Below, in pieces: positions 7,104-14,704 of a DNA stretch of 44,634 nucleotides. Origin of the DNA: an uncultured Oscillospiraceae bacterium (GTDB lineage: Bacteria > Bacillota_A > Clostridia > Oscillospirales > Oscillospiraceae); contig CAAGIF010000296.1 of the NCBI GenBank assembly GCA_900769845.1, positions 1 to 44,634 on the forward strand, written 5' to 3'. The position numbers were made by a program, and so were the translations under genes. The notes under the pieces are model-generated. The model saw nothing but the letters and a program-made list of their open reading frames with translations. It searched no databases and had not been told where the DNA came from. Numbering within the stretch: the stretch's first letter is position 1; each line of letters begins with the position of its first letter.

Positions 7104-7215
7104 GGGACTCGAATAGAAAAATACAAGTGTCCGGTGGACACTTGACCGCATCGACACCTTACAATTGATTTTCAAAGAGAAAATCAATTGGCACCGAGTC
7201 CCTTCCGGTGTACCA
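7104..7215 (+). ncRNA. Structured module B closed by tRNA-tail sequence
   Basis: GGGACTCG (7104-7111) pairs with CGAGTCCC (7195-7202). Inside are CAAGTGTCC/GGACACTTG (7124-7132 with 7136-7144) and the 12-base stem CAATTGATTTTC/GAAAATCAATTG (7162-7173 with 7179-7190), separated by GACCGCATCGACACCTT (7144-7160). The linker matches that of module A at most positions, while the stems differ in sequence but stay paired. It ends in the third tRNA tail. The parallel build suggests a homologous structured element; function unknown. Confidence 0.55.
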
Positions 7216-7376
7216 ATATGCTCCATAAGGAGGAAAGCTTCGACTGTAATTGTTATTGATTCCAATGCTTAAATATGCTAGATTGATTATAACATGTAAA
7301 AACTTATCAAGGAGCTGATTAGACTATATTGCCATATAATAGAAAGCTTTGATCTGGATGTAAGGGAGATACACAA

Positions 7377-7988
7377 ATGGAAATCAAGTACAGGGATATC
7401 ATGCTGCGGGACTGGTGTTTTGCAGACATTGAGGATGAGATTCGTTGGGCCAACACCGATACGGATTGGATTAAGGCGGATACACCGTGGGAGGATATAT
7501 CGCCGGCAGATGCGGAAGAACTGCAGGAATATATCACCGATTGCATTAACAATATCCCGGAGGATGCGCTGCGCTGGCGGCTGGAGATCGAAGCTGAGGG
7601 AAGACACATCGGTTTTGTGTGCCGCTATCCCCTGGACGAAGCATATGAGCCGATTTCTTTTGAAGAAATAACCGCTGACACCAGGCTGAACTGGGGTCTT
7701 GGGGTCGAAATCTGCGAGAGCGCTTACTGGGGCCGCGGGCTGGGAACACAGGCATTGGTTGCCTTTCTTCACTATCTGAAGAGCCGGGGATTGGGTGGTT
7801 TCTGCCTGGAAACCTGGTCCGGCAATATCAGAATGATAAAGTGCGCGGAGAAGATCGGATTTGTTGTTTGCAAGCGGCAAGCTGGTTTGCGAGAGGTTGA
7901 GGGCGTGAAGTATGATGGATTGACACTTTCCCTTAACGAAGAGAAGTTCCGGGAGTTTGAGAATCAAAGAGGTTTTATGGGTGATTAA
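7377..7988 (+). CDS. GNAT family N-acetyltransferase, RimJ/RimL-like
   Basis: This 203-residue protein has the acetyl-CoA-binding core at about residues 120-131: YWGRGLGTQALVAFL, the R/Q-x-x-G-x-G/A pattern. A following ETWSGNIRMIKCAEKIGF matches the N-x-x-S/M-x-x-x-x-E-K-x-G-F end of the RimJ/RimL type that acetylates protein N-termini or small molecules. GGGAG lies 9-10 bases before the ATG. A second GNAT gene starts right after its stop, so the two are co-transcribed. The substrate cannot be told from the sequence. Confidence 0.85.
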   Translation: MEIKYRDIMLRDWCFADIEDEIRWANTDTDWIKADTPWEDISPADAEELQEYITDCINNIPEDALRWRLEIEAEGRHIGFVCRYPLDEAYEPISFEEITADTRLNWGLGVEICESAYWGRGLGTQALVAFLHYLKSRGLGGFCLETWSGNIRMIKCAEKIGFVVCKRQAGLREVEGVKYDGLTLSLNEEKFREFENQRGFMGD

Positions 7989-7989
7989 T

Positions 7990-8490
7990 ATGCTGAGGAC
8001 GAAAAGGACTTGTCTGAGGAATTTGCATCCCGACGACGTACTCACATTGTTGGCGTATCGGAATGATGTAAGCTGCAACGAATATCAACGATATGACGAT
8101 ACCAGCGAAACCTATTTGCAAGGCTTTGTGAACACATATTCTCACTGTATGTTCCTTTCTGTGGAGGAAGAACAGCATTATGCCATCGTATGTAATACAG
8201 ACGGCAAAATGATGGGGGATGTGAGTATTTTCTTCTCCGAAGAGGACAACTGTTTTACCCTTGGAATAACCATATCTCCTTCTTACCAAAAGCAGGGATA
8301 TGGATACGAAATCATGAATGAAGTGGTATTGCAGCTGCAAGAAAAGTATCCGACAGTTGATGTGGTTGCGCTGATCGAGAAGGAAAACGAGAAAAGTATA
8401 GCGTTGTTCAAAAAACTTGGATTTATTATGGAATGTTATGCCGAATGTATTGCGTCCTATGTTTTCATCAAATACGGCAAGACCAACTGA
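7990..8490 (+). CDS. GNAT family N-acetyltransferase
   Basis: This 166-residue protein begins MLRTKRTCLRNLHPDDVL, a typical RimJ/RimL-type start. Its acetyl-CoA loop is SPSYQKQGYGYEIMNEVV (about residues 97-114), followed by IEKENEKSIALFKKLGF. The ATG lies just after the stop of the first GNAT; a TTG 33 bases upstream is in frame but lacks family similarity before the ATG. The two proteins are different members of the family rather than recent copies. The substrate is unknown. A terminator follows, shared with the convergent VanX-like gene. Confidence 0.85.
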   Translation: MLRTKRTCLRNLHPDDVLTLLAYRNDVSCNEYQRYDDTSETYLQGFVNTYSHCMFLSVEEEQHYAIVCNTDGKMMGDVSIFFSEEDNCFTLGITISPSYQKQGYGYEIMNEVVLQLQEKYPTVDVVALIEKENEKSIALFKKLGFIMECYAECIASYVFIKYGKTN

Positions 8491-8554
8491 ATAGGTGAAA
8501 CAGAAAAGCTGCCCCGTCCGGTTGTTTTTGCAGCTGATACAATATTCAAGAAAG

Positions 8555-8591
8555 AAACCAGGTTGTTCCAATTGCGGAACAACCTGGTTTT
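8555..8591. terminator. Bidirectional terminator between convergent genes
   Basis: AAACCAGGTTGTTCC (8555-8569) pairs with GGAACAACCTGGTTT (8576-8590) around AATTGC. TTTTATTT follows on the plus strand and TTTCTTTC on the minus strand. It lies between the second GNAT gene and the VanX-like gene. Confidence 0.88.
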
Positions 8592-8600
8592 ATTTCCCAT

Positions 8601-9368
8601 TTATGGCCGGAAATTTTCCTCCACTGGGTAATCCTGGGTATCGGTGTAGTGCCACCATTCCTTACGGTAGCCCCGGAAGCCGCATTCCTCCATGATCTGC
8701 TCCAGAAGCATGGCGTTGGCGGCGGCTTCCTCGCTGCAGTCCCGGTAGTCCCGGTCAGCAAGGGCGGTGAAATTGTCAAAGCCCGTGGGCATGGGAATTT
8801 CCGTGCCATCGGAACGGACCAGAGTGATATCCACGGTGTTGCCCCGGCTGTGGGAACTGAAGCTTTTGTTGGGGTCAGTGACATAATTGGCATCCGGACA
8901 GACTTCCCAAAGCAGGAACTGGGCGGCGGGAGGACGAAAACCGTCCCAGATTTTCAGGGATAACCCTTGCTCCCGAAGCTGCTGTTGGACAGCGGCAAGC
9001 TTTTTCACCGTGCCGTAACGGAGCCAGGGGCTGTCAAAATCATAGATCTTTGTGCCAGTGAAATTATCCTCGGTGGCGTAGGGAAGCTCCACGAAAATAT
9101 CCGGGATATAGTCCTGTATCCGGACGAGATCCGTATCCAGCGGTTCCGGAAGCGTGGGCTCTGTGGCCACGGCTGGCTCTGTGACAACGGTAGGTTCCGG
9201 TTCCGTGGGGGCAGGCAGTGTGGGAGCTTCGGTGGAAGCTTCCGTGACCGGCGGCGCAGAGGGCGTCGGCAGGGTGGGGGGCTCGGTGGATACCGGGGGC
9301 TGCTTCGGGGCTTCGCAGGCGGTTAAAACCAGCAGGAGTGCAAACAGCAGGCAAATCATCCGTTTCAA
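8601..9368 (-). CDS. VanX-like D-Ala-D-Ala dipeptidase (M15D), lipoprotein
   Basis: A lipoprotein signal with lipobox LTAC ends near residue 19, followed by a Pro/Thr/Glu-rich linker of about 50 residues. The catalytic domain shows ELPYATEDNFTG, the zinc motif SSHSRGNTVDI (SxHxxGxxxD) and EWWHY (ExWH), the M15D signature of zinc dipeptidases that split D-Ala-D-Ala. I place the start at TTG 9368, because GGAGG lies 8 bases before it; the upstream GTG sits on that site and the next ATG is 17 bases away. VanH and VanA partners are absent and the enzyme is exported, so a role in wall-peptide turnover or scavenging is more likely than vancomycin resistance. Confidence 0.85.
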   Translation of the reverse strand: MKRMICLLFALLLVLTACEAPKQPPVSTEPPTLPTPSAPPVTEASTEAPTLPAPTEPEPTVVTEPAVATEPTLPEPLDTDLVRIQDYIPDIFVELPYATEDNFTGTKIYDFDSPWLRYGTVKKLAAVQQQLREQGLSLKIWDGFRPPAAQFLLWEVCPDANYVTDPNKSFSSHSRGNTVDITLVRSDGTEIPMPTGFDNFTALADRDYRDCSEEAAANAMLLEQIMEECGFRGYRKEWWHYTDTQDYPVEENFRP

Positions 9369-9488
9369 AAGAGCCACCTCCAGTGCGTTTCAAGAATACC
9401 CCCATACTATCATGTTTTTCAGATAAAATCCATAGTCTGACGAAAAATCTCATAACAGACGGAGGAAACCATTGGATGGGGGTGTTCC

Positions 9489-9516
9489 TTGACTTTTGAG
9501 GCTGAAACTGTATAAT
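9489..9516 (+). promoter_or_regulatory. Promoter of the surface-glycan operon
   Basis: TTGACT (9489-9494) and TATAAT (9511-9516) are 16 bases apart. The expected transcript start near 9523 leaves a very short leader before the first ATG at 9540. Confidence 0.75.
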
Positions 9517-9539
9517 AGAGAGTATATAATCAACGAACT

Positions 9540-12224
9540 ATGCCCAAAAATGAAAGGCTGCTGGAAATGGACATGATGAAACGAACCAAAGGTGTGGATA
9601 TTATCATTCCGGTGTATAACGCGCTGGAGGATCTAAAGCTCTGCCTGCAGAGCATTCAAAAGCATACGGATCTGAGCCTTGACCGGGTGGTGATGATCGA
9701 CGACAGAAGCCCCGATCCCAATGTCTACCCCTATATGCAGAGCATGGAACAGCCGGGCATCGTGGTGATGCAAAACACGGAGAACCAGGGTTTCTCCGGC
9801 ACCATCAACCGGGGACTGGAGTTTTCCGACCGGGATGTGATCCTGCTTAATTCCGATACCATCGTTACGGAAAACTGGGTGGACAAGATCGTCCGCTGCG
9901 CCTATTCCGATGCTGCCATCGGCACGGTCACGCCTTTTTCCAACAACGCCACCCTTTGCTCCATTCCGGACTTCTGCCAGGAAAACACCGTTCCCTACGG
10001 CCTGAATATGGAGGAATACGCCCGGATCATTGAACGGTGCAGTATGAGAAAATACCCCCGGATCACCGTGGCGGTGGGTTTTTGTATGTTCATCAAGCGG
10101 GAAGTGGTCAATACCGTGGGCCTTTTTGACCAGGAGACTTTCCAGCGGGGCTACGGCGAGGAAAACGACTTCTGCTGGCGCGCAGAGCAGCTGGGCTATC
10201 ACCATGTGCTTTGCGACGATACCTATATCTATCACAGCGGCTCCAGCTCCTTTGTCAGCGATGAGAAGAAAATACTGATGCAGGAACATGAGGCTATTAT
10301 CCAGGAGCGCTATCCTATCCAGAACCAGAAGAACGCGGAATATGTCCGGGACAATCCCCATCAGTATTTGCGCAGCAATGTGGATATCTATGCCAGATTG
10401 GCAAACGGAAAGAAGAACATCCTGTATGTGCTGCATATGGATTTCCGGGTGGACGGCAACAACAGCATTGGCGGCACCCAGTTCCATGTGAAGGACCTGG
10501 TGTCCCGCCTGCGGGGAGAATACAATGTATTTGTTCTGGCCAGGGAAGACAGAATGCTTCGTTTGACCGCCTATACCGGGGATGACCAGAGCGCATTTTC
10601 CTTCTACATTGGGGAAAAACCGGCGTTCCAGCCCTTCCACCATCAGAAGATTGAAGATGCCCTGCGGCAGATCCTGGGAGCATTCCCCATGGATCTGATC
10701 CATGTGCATCATGTTTCCGGGCTGTCCTTTGATATCTTCTCTCTGGCAAAGGAAATGGGGATTCCTCTGGTGGCTACCATGCACGATTTCTACATGGTCT
10801 GTCCCACCATTACCCTGCTTCAGAATGGAAATGCTTACTGCGGCGCCTGCAGCAAGGATTGCGTTGGCTGCCTGAACCATGAAATTGGATATACCAAACA
10901 GGTGGATTATCTGCCCCTGTGGCGGGAAAAGTGCATGGAAGCCCTGAACGCCTGCGACGCGCTGGTGGTCCCCTCCCAGGCGGTGAAGGATATTACATCC
11001 CGGGTCTATCCGGAGCTTGCCTCCCGGATCCGGGTGGTGGAACACGGCATGGATCCTTTCCCCCAGGAAATCGACACCTTCCGCAAGGGAGCAACCCAGG
11101 GGCTGGAATATCGGATCGAGCACGCCTTTGAGAAGGACTATACCATCAGCGGCTGGGTGCTTCAGAAGGATACGGACTGCCGGTACAATGAGGTGCTTGT
11201 CTGTCTTCAGGATAAAAACGGAGTTTTCGGTGTGTATTGCGCCATGACCGGTGGACGGCAGGATGTTGCTCAGTCTCGCGGCGATGAAAAGTATTTATAC
11301 AGCGGTTTCCGGGTTCAGATCCCGGACGGCGCTTTTGCCTCCGGCGCGCTGAAGCTGCAGCTGATACTGCGTAATAACGGCCAGGAGTTCCATAGCGAAG
11401 AGATCACTGTCAACGGCTATAAACAACGGGAGAAGAACCGGAAGCGGATCGCCTTCCTGGGAGGCCTGAGTAAAGGGAAGGGCAGCGAAGCTGCCTATCA
11501 GATGATTGCCCAGGCAGGCGGTGATTATGACTGGTATATTATCGGCGGCATCGGCGATCCCAATCTGATCACTCTGGAGAGAAAGAATCTCTTCAAGACT
11601 GACTGGTACAAGCGGGAAAGTGTGGTTGCGATTCTGAAACAGAATCAGATCGACATGGTGTGTATCCTGTCCATCTGTCCGGAAACGTTCTGCTATACTC
11701 TGTCTGAGGCCCAACTTGCGGGCATCCCGGTGTTGGCGGCGGACATCGGCGCTCTGGGCGACAGAATCCGCCGGGATGATACCGGTTGGCTGATCCCGCC
11801 CATGACCCCCGCCAAGGAGATCTGCGGAAAGATCGACAGTATTTTTGCAGACCGGGAAGAATATAGTCGGGTCTGTCAGAATGTGGAGCAGTTTTGTCAC
11901 CGGTCTATTGCGGAAATGGCAGAAGACTATGCTGCGCTGTACAGTGAAATTCCGGCAGCGGAAAAGACAGCCCATCCCTTTGACCCCACCGAGATCTACA
12001 ATGCCTACGTCCGCTGTCAGACAGAGGCCGGCGGCGGTATGGCCGGAGACATGGATCTGATCCGCAGGATCAATGAACTGGAAGCAGAGCGCAACGCCAT
12101 CTGCCAGACACTGGAATATCGGATGGTCAAGTTTTTCAACCGGGAGAATATCCCAGGGAAGCGGCTGTTTAAGTGGATGATCGGCGTGGCCTACCGAATC
12201 TATGTAAAATTCTTCAAAAAATAA
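9540..12224 (+). CDS. Two-domain glycosyltransferase (GT2 plus GT4-like), glycan assembly
   Basis: This 894-residue protein opens with a GT2 domain (about residues 19-265: VDIIIPVYN, MIDDRSPD, ILLNSDTIVTENW, GYGEENDFCWRAE). From about 293 a GT-B/GT4-like domain begins (NILYVLHMDF, IHVHHVSGL, ATMHDFYMVCP, Cys cluster CGACSKDCVGC). It is split by a beta-rich insert (about 522-640, containing DVAQ and YLYSGF) before the nucleotide-sugar half (IAFLGGLSKGKG, PETFCYTLSEAQLAGIPVLA). A short coiled coil and a basic C-terminus end the protein. It probably adds two different sugars to the surface glycan. No clear ribosome site precedes 9540; ATG 9567, with AAAGG upstream, is an alternative start. It is the first gene of the operon. 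Confidence 0.85.
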   Translation: MPKNERLLEMDMMKRTKGVDIIIPVYNALEDLKLCLQSIQKHTDLSLDRVVMIDDRSPDPNVYPYMQSMEQPGIVVMQNTENQGFSGTINRGLEFSDRDVILLNSDTIVTENWVDKIVRCAYSDAAIGTVTPFSNNATLCSIPDFCQENTVPYGLNMEEYARIIERCSMRKYPRITVAVGFCMFIKREVVNTVGLFDQETFQRGYGEENDFCWRAEQLGYHHVLCDDTYIYHSGSSSFVSDEKKILMQEHEAIIQERYPIQNQKNAEYVRDNPHQYLRSNVDIYARLANGKKNILYVLHMDFRVDGNNSIGGTQFHVKDLVSRLRGEYNVFVLAREDRMLRLTAYTGDDQSAFSFYIGEKPAFQPFHHQKIEDALRQILGAFPMDLIHVHHVSGLSFDIFSLAKEMGIPLVATMHDFYMVCPTITLLQNGNAYCGACSKDCVGCLNHEIGYTKQVDYLPLWREKCMEALNACDALVVPSQAVKDITSRVYPELASRIRVVEHGMDPFPQEIDTFRKGATQGLEYRIEHAFEKDYTISGWVLQKDTDCRYNEVLVCLQDKNGVFGVYCAMTGGRQDVAQSRGDEKYLYSGFRVQIPDGAFASGALKLQLILRNNGQEFHSEEITVNGYKQREKNRKRIAFLGGLSKGKGSEAAYQMIAQAGGDYDWYIIGGIGDPNLITLERKNLFKTDWYKRESVVAILKQNQIDMVCILSICPETFCYTLSEAQLAGIPVLAADIGALGDRIRRDDTGWLIPPMTPAKEICGKIDSIFADREEYSRVCQNVEQFCHRSIAEMAEDYAALYSEIPAAEKTAHPFDPTEIYNAYVRCQTEAGGGMAGDMDLIRRINELEAERNAICQTLEYRMVKFFNRENIPGKRLFKWMIGVAYRIYVKFFKK

Positions 12225-12268
12225 GGGATGCCCCGGATTGCCCGGGAACATCAAAGGAGAAATCAGAA

Positions 12269-13705
12269 ATGTCCAAATATGATTTCGAAATAGATCTGTC
12301 GGAGAATACCTCCACCGGCATGATCCTCAGTAAAATAGAAAAGGGCTCCGTGGTGCTGGAATTTGGCTGCGCCACGGGAAGAATGACCCGCTACATGAAA
12401 GAGAAGCTTAACTGCCGGGTTTACATCGTGGAATATGATGAGCAGGCATTTGAAGTTGCCCGGGAGTATGCCGAGGACGGTCTTTGCGACGACATCATGA
12501 CCTTCCGCTGGGCGGAAAAGTTCCGGGAAATTGCATTTGACGCCATTGTATTTGCGGATGTGCTGGAGCATTTGTCCGCGCCGGAGCGGGTGCTTGCCAA
12601 GGCGGCGGAGCTGCTGAAGGATACGGGCAGTATGCATATATCTCTGCCCAATATTACCCATAATGATATTCTGCTCAAGGCCCATGAAGAGCGGTTTGAT
12701 TATACTGCCACAGGTCTGCTGGATGACACCCATGTCCATTTCTGGGGAATGCACAATCTGACAGCTCTGGCGGAAGATACCGGCCTGACCCTTCGCAGTG
12801 TGGGCGGAACCTACTGCCCCGCCGGAGGTACGGAGCAGCAGACGCAAACCGGCAGGGAACCCCTGCTGGAGAATATTCTCCGGGAAAGGCAGTGCGGCGA
12901 GATCTATCAGTTTGTAGTAACTCTGGACAAGATCCCCGGTGGAGAAACTGATTGGAAACTCCCTGTCAGCACCATTACAAGCCATATTTACCTGGATACG
13001 GGAATGGATTTCCAGCCTGAAAGCGCAATTCCGGTGCGGTGCGCCTACTCCGGACGGGGCAGCTATCTGCTGCATCATCAGCAGGACAATCCCGGCAATA
13101 TCAAAAGGATCAAATTTGATCCGGTGGAGATGCAGGGGTGCATCCTGCGCCGGATCTCCATCCGGCAGGGGGAGAAGGAACTGCCCCTGATCGTTCCCGT
13201 AGGGATACAGCTGGAAGATGGGCTGTATCTGCCCGGGGATGATCCTATGGTGTACGCCAATGTGCCGGATTCCCATGCGGCGCTGACGGTGGAGGCAGAA
13301 GTTTTGCTGCCGGGAGCTGTATATCTTCAGACTCTGCAGCGCGCATGTGAGGCAAAACACGCCCAGCTGGATGCCCTTGCGGGAGAAAACGGCAGCTTTA
13401 CCCGGGAAAAACAGGCGCTGCAGAACACCGTGGAAGAGCTGACCCGGGAAGCTCAAAAAACCCAGATCCATATGGCAGAACTGGAACAGAAGAGCCGGGA
13501 ACAGAACCGGGATGTTTGCGCCTATGTGATGCTGGCAAACAATAAAGATCAGTATATTCTGGAACTGAAGCAGCAGCTTCGGGAAACGGAAGCTGTCCGG
13601 GATGAGCTGCGCCGGCGGTATAACCGCACGATTTCGGGATTTCTCCGGAGAGCGGCGCGGTTTGTTATCCGCCGCTGCAGATCGCTGCGGCAGCGCATCC
13701 GTTGA
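12269..13705 (+). CDS. SAM-dependent methyltransferase with C-terminal coiled coil, possible glycan capping enzyme
   Basis: Residues about 1-190 form a class I methyltransferase: motif I VVLEFGCATG (28-37), acidic end IVEYDE, and FADVLEHL after strand 4. A beta-rich middle part (about 220-355) follows. Residues about 365-460 are predicted coiled coil by heptads (ENGSFTREKQALQNTVEELT, LELKQQLRETEAVRDELRRR), and the end is strongly basic (FLRRAARFVIRRCRSLRQRIR minus the last residue). AAAGGAG precedes the chosen ATG; an upstream in-frame start overlaps the previous gene. WbdD of E. coli O9a combines chain-end methylation with a coiled-coil ruler and a membrane-binding tail. The same layout here, beside Wzm/Wzt, suggests a terminator of chain growth; that is inference. 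Confidence 0.8.
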   Translation: MSKYDFEIDLSENTSTGMILSKIEKGSVVLEFGCATGRMTRYMKEKLNCRVYIVEYDEQAFEVAREYAEDGLCDDIMTFRWAEKFREIAFDAIVFADVLEHLSAPERVLAKAAELLKDTGSMHISLPNITHNDILLKAHEERFDYTATGLLDDTHVHFWGMHNLTALAEDTGLTLRSVGGTYCPAGGTEQQTQTGREPLLENILRERQCGEIYQFVVTLDKIPGGETDWKLPVSTITSHIYLDTGMDFQPESAIPVRCAYSGRGSYLLHHQQDNPGNIKRIKFDPVEMQGCILRRISIRQGEKELPLIVPVGIQLEDGLYLPGDDPMVYANVPDSHAALTVEAEVLLPGAVYLQTLQRACEAKHAQLDALAGENGSFTREKQALQNTVEELTREAQKTQIHMAELEQKSREQNRDVCAYVMLANNKDQYILELKQQLRETEAVRDELRRRYNRTISGFLRRAARFVIRRCRSLRQRIR

Positions 13706-13730
13706 TTAACAGGAAAAGAGGGATAAACCC

Positions 13731-14696
13731 ATGACCGGAAAGAAAAGAATTGCAGCAGGCAGTTTTGCTCTGATTGCGATACTTTTAAATATCTATATCA
13801 TAACCATGATCCATCCCCAGTGGTACCCGGCGCTGGTCAAGACGCTGCTGTGTCTTGCGGTGGATGGCGTTGCGCTGATCTGCGTGGGGAATGTGGAGTC
13901 CCTGCTTCGGGTACCTCTGGAAATTTTCCGGGACCGGGCGATGTTTGTGACCCTGGTAAAAAATGACTTCCAGGCCCGTTTTGCAGGATCTTATCTGGGC
14001 CTTTTCTGGGCCTATGTTCAGCCGGTGATCACCATTGTTCTGTACTGGTTCGTCTTCCAGTTCGGACTTCGGGCGGGAAGCATCAGCGACCATCCGTTTA
14101 TTCTGTATCTGATGGCAGGCCTGATCCCCTGGTTCTACTTCTCGGAAGCCTGGAGCGGCGCTTCGGGGTCCCTGGTGGAATACAATTATCTGGTTAAAAA
14201 AGTTGTGTTCAATGTGGGCTTTTTGCCGGTACTGAAGGTGTTTTCCGCGCTGTTTGTGCATCTGTTTTTTGTGGCGATTTTGATTGCGCTGAGTCTGGTG
14301 TATGGCTATATGCCGGATCTGTATCTGCTGCAGTTTGTTTACTACATTCTGTGTACCGCTGTACTTGTAATGGGCCTGGGCTATATCACAGCCGCGTTTA
14401 CGGTGTTCTTCCGGGATATGACGCAGATTGTGGGAATTCTTTTAACCATCGGAATCTGGGTCACGCCGATTATGTGGAATCTTTCTGCTACCATCGGCGG
14501 ATCCCTTCAGGCGCTGTTTAAGCTCAATCCAGTTTATTATATTGTATCCGGCTTCCGGGACAGCCTGCTGGATAAGGTCTGGTTCTGGGAGAAACCCTTG
14601 TGGAGCCTGTATTTCTGGTGTTTTGCCATTTTGGTGTACCTGTTGGGCGTTAAGTTGTTTAACAGGCTCAAGGTGCATTTCTCCGATGTGCTGTAG
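13731..14696 (+). CDS. wzm: ABC-2 type polysaccharide exporter permease (Wzm/TagG-like)
   Basis: This 321-residue membrane protein begins with two hydrophobic segments (about residues 5-50), an extra N-terminal pair compared with usual Wzm/TagG proteins of about 260 residues. The conserved FVTLVKNDFQARFAGSYLGL (about 67-86) is the cytoplasmic gate helix typical of polysaccharide and teichoic-acid exporters. Four more membrane segments follow, with the motif GIWVTPIMWN and LNPVYYIVSGFRD near the end. It moves a lipid-linked glycan across the membrane together with the Wzt ATPase encoded 8 bases downstream. GAGGG sits before the ATG. Confidence 0.88.
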   Translation: MTGKKRIAAGSFALIAILLNIYIITMIHPQWYPALVKTLLCLAVDGVALICVGNVESLLRVPLEIFRDRAMFVTLVKNDFQARFAGSYLGLFWAYVQPVITIVLYWFVFQFGLRAGSISDHPFILYLMAGLIPWFYFSEAWSGASGSLVEYNYLVKKVVFNVGFLPVLKVFSALFVHLFFVAILIALSLVYGYMPDLYLLQFVYYILCTAVLVMGLGYITAAFTVFFRDMTQIVGILLTIGIWVTPIMWNLSATIGGSLQALFKLNPVYYIVSGFRDSLLDKVWFWEKPLWSLYFWCFAILVYLLGVKLFNRLKVHFSDVL

Positions 14697-14704
14697 GAGG
14701 GACA

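Larger units (their letters stand above)
6860..7215 (+). repeat. Three exact copies of the tRNA-Arg 3' end
   Basis: The 21-nt tRNA tail (T-arm 3' half, acceptor strand and CCA) at 6860-6880 recurs without mismatch at 7032-7052 and 7195-7215, with periods of 172 and 163. No new tRNA body precedes the second and third copies. The intervening modules also carry the inverted octamer GGGACTCG (6937-6944 and 7104-7111), complementary to CGAGTCCC at the start of each following tail. The pattern could come from repeated insertion at the tRNA end or from a dedicated RNA structure. Confidence 0.9.

Noticed and set aside
6860..7215. Three tandem tRNA-Arg genes
   Set aside because: Only the first copy has a complete cloverleaf; the other two have just the 3' tail.
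6860..7215. CRISPR array
   Set aside because: Only three 21-nt repeats, spacers of about 150 bases with hairpins, no cas genes.
6918..7265. Minus-strand open frame across the hairpin modules
   Set aside because: It reads through tRNA tails and terminators, lacks a ribosome site and gives an unlikely protein.
8601..9368. Vancomycin resistance gene vanX
   Set aside because: The protein is a lipoprotein and vanH, vanA and vanRS are absent from the neighbourhood.
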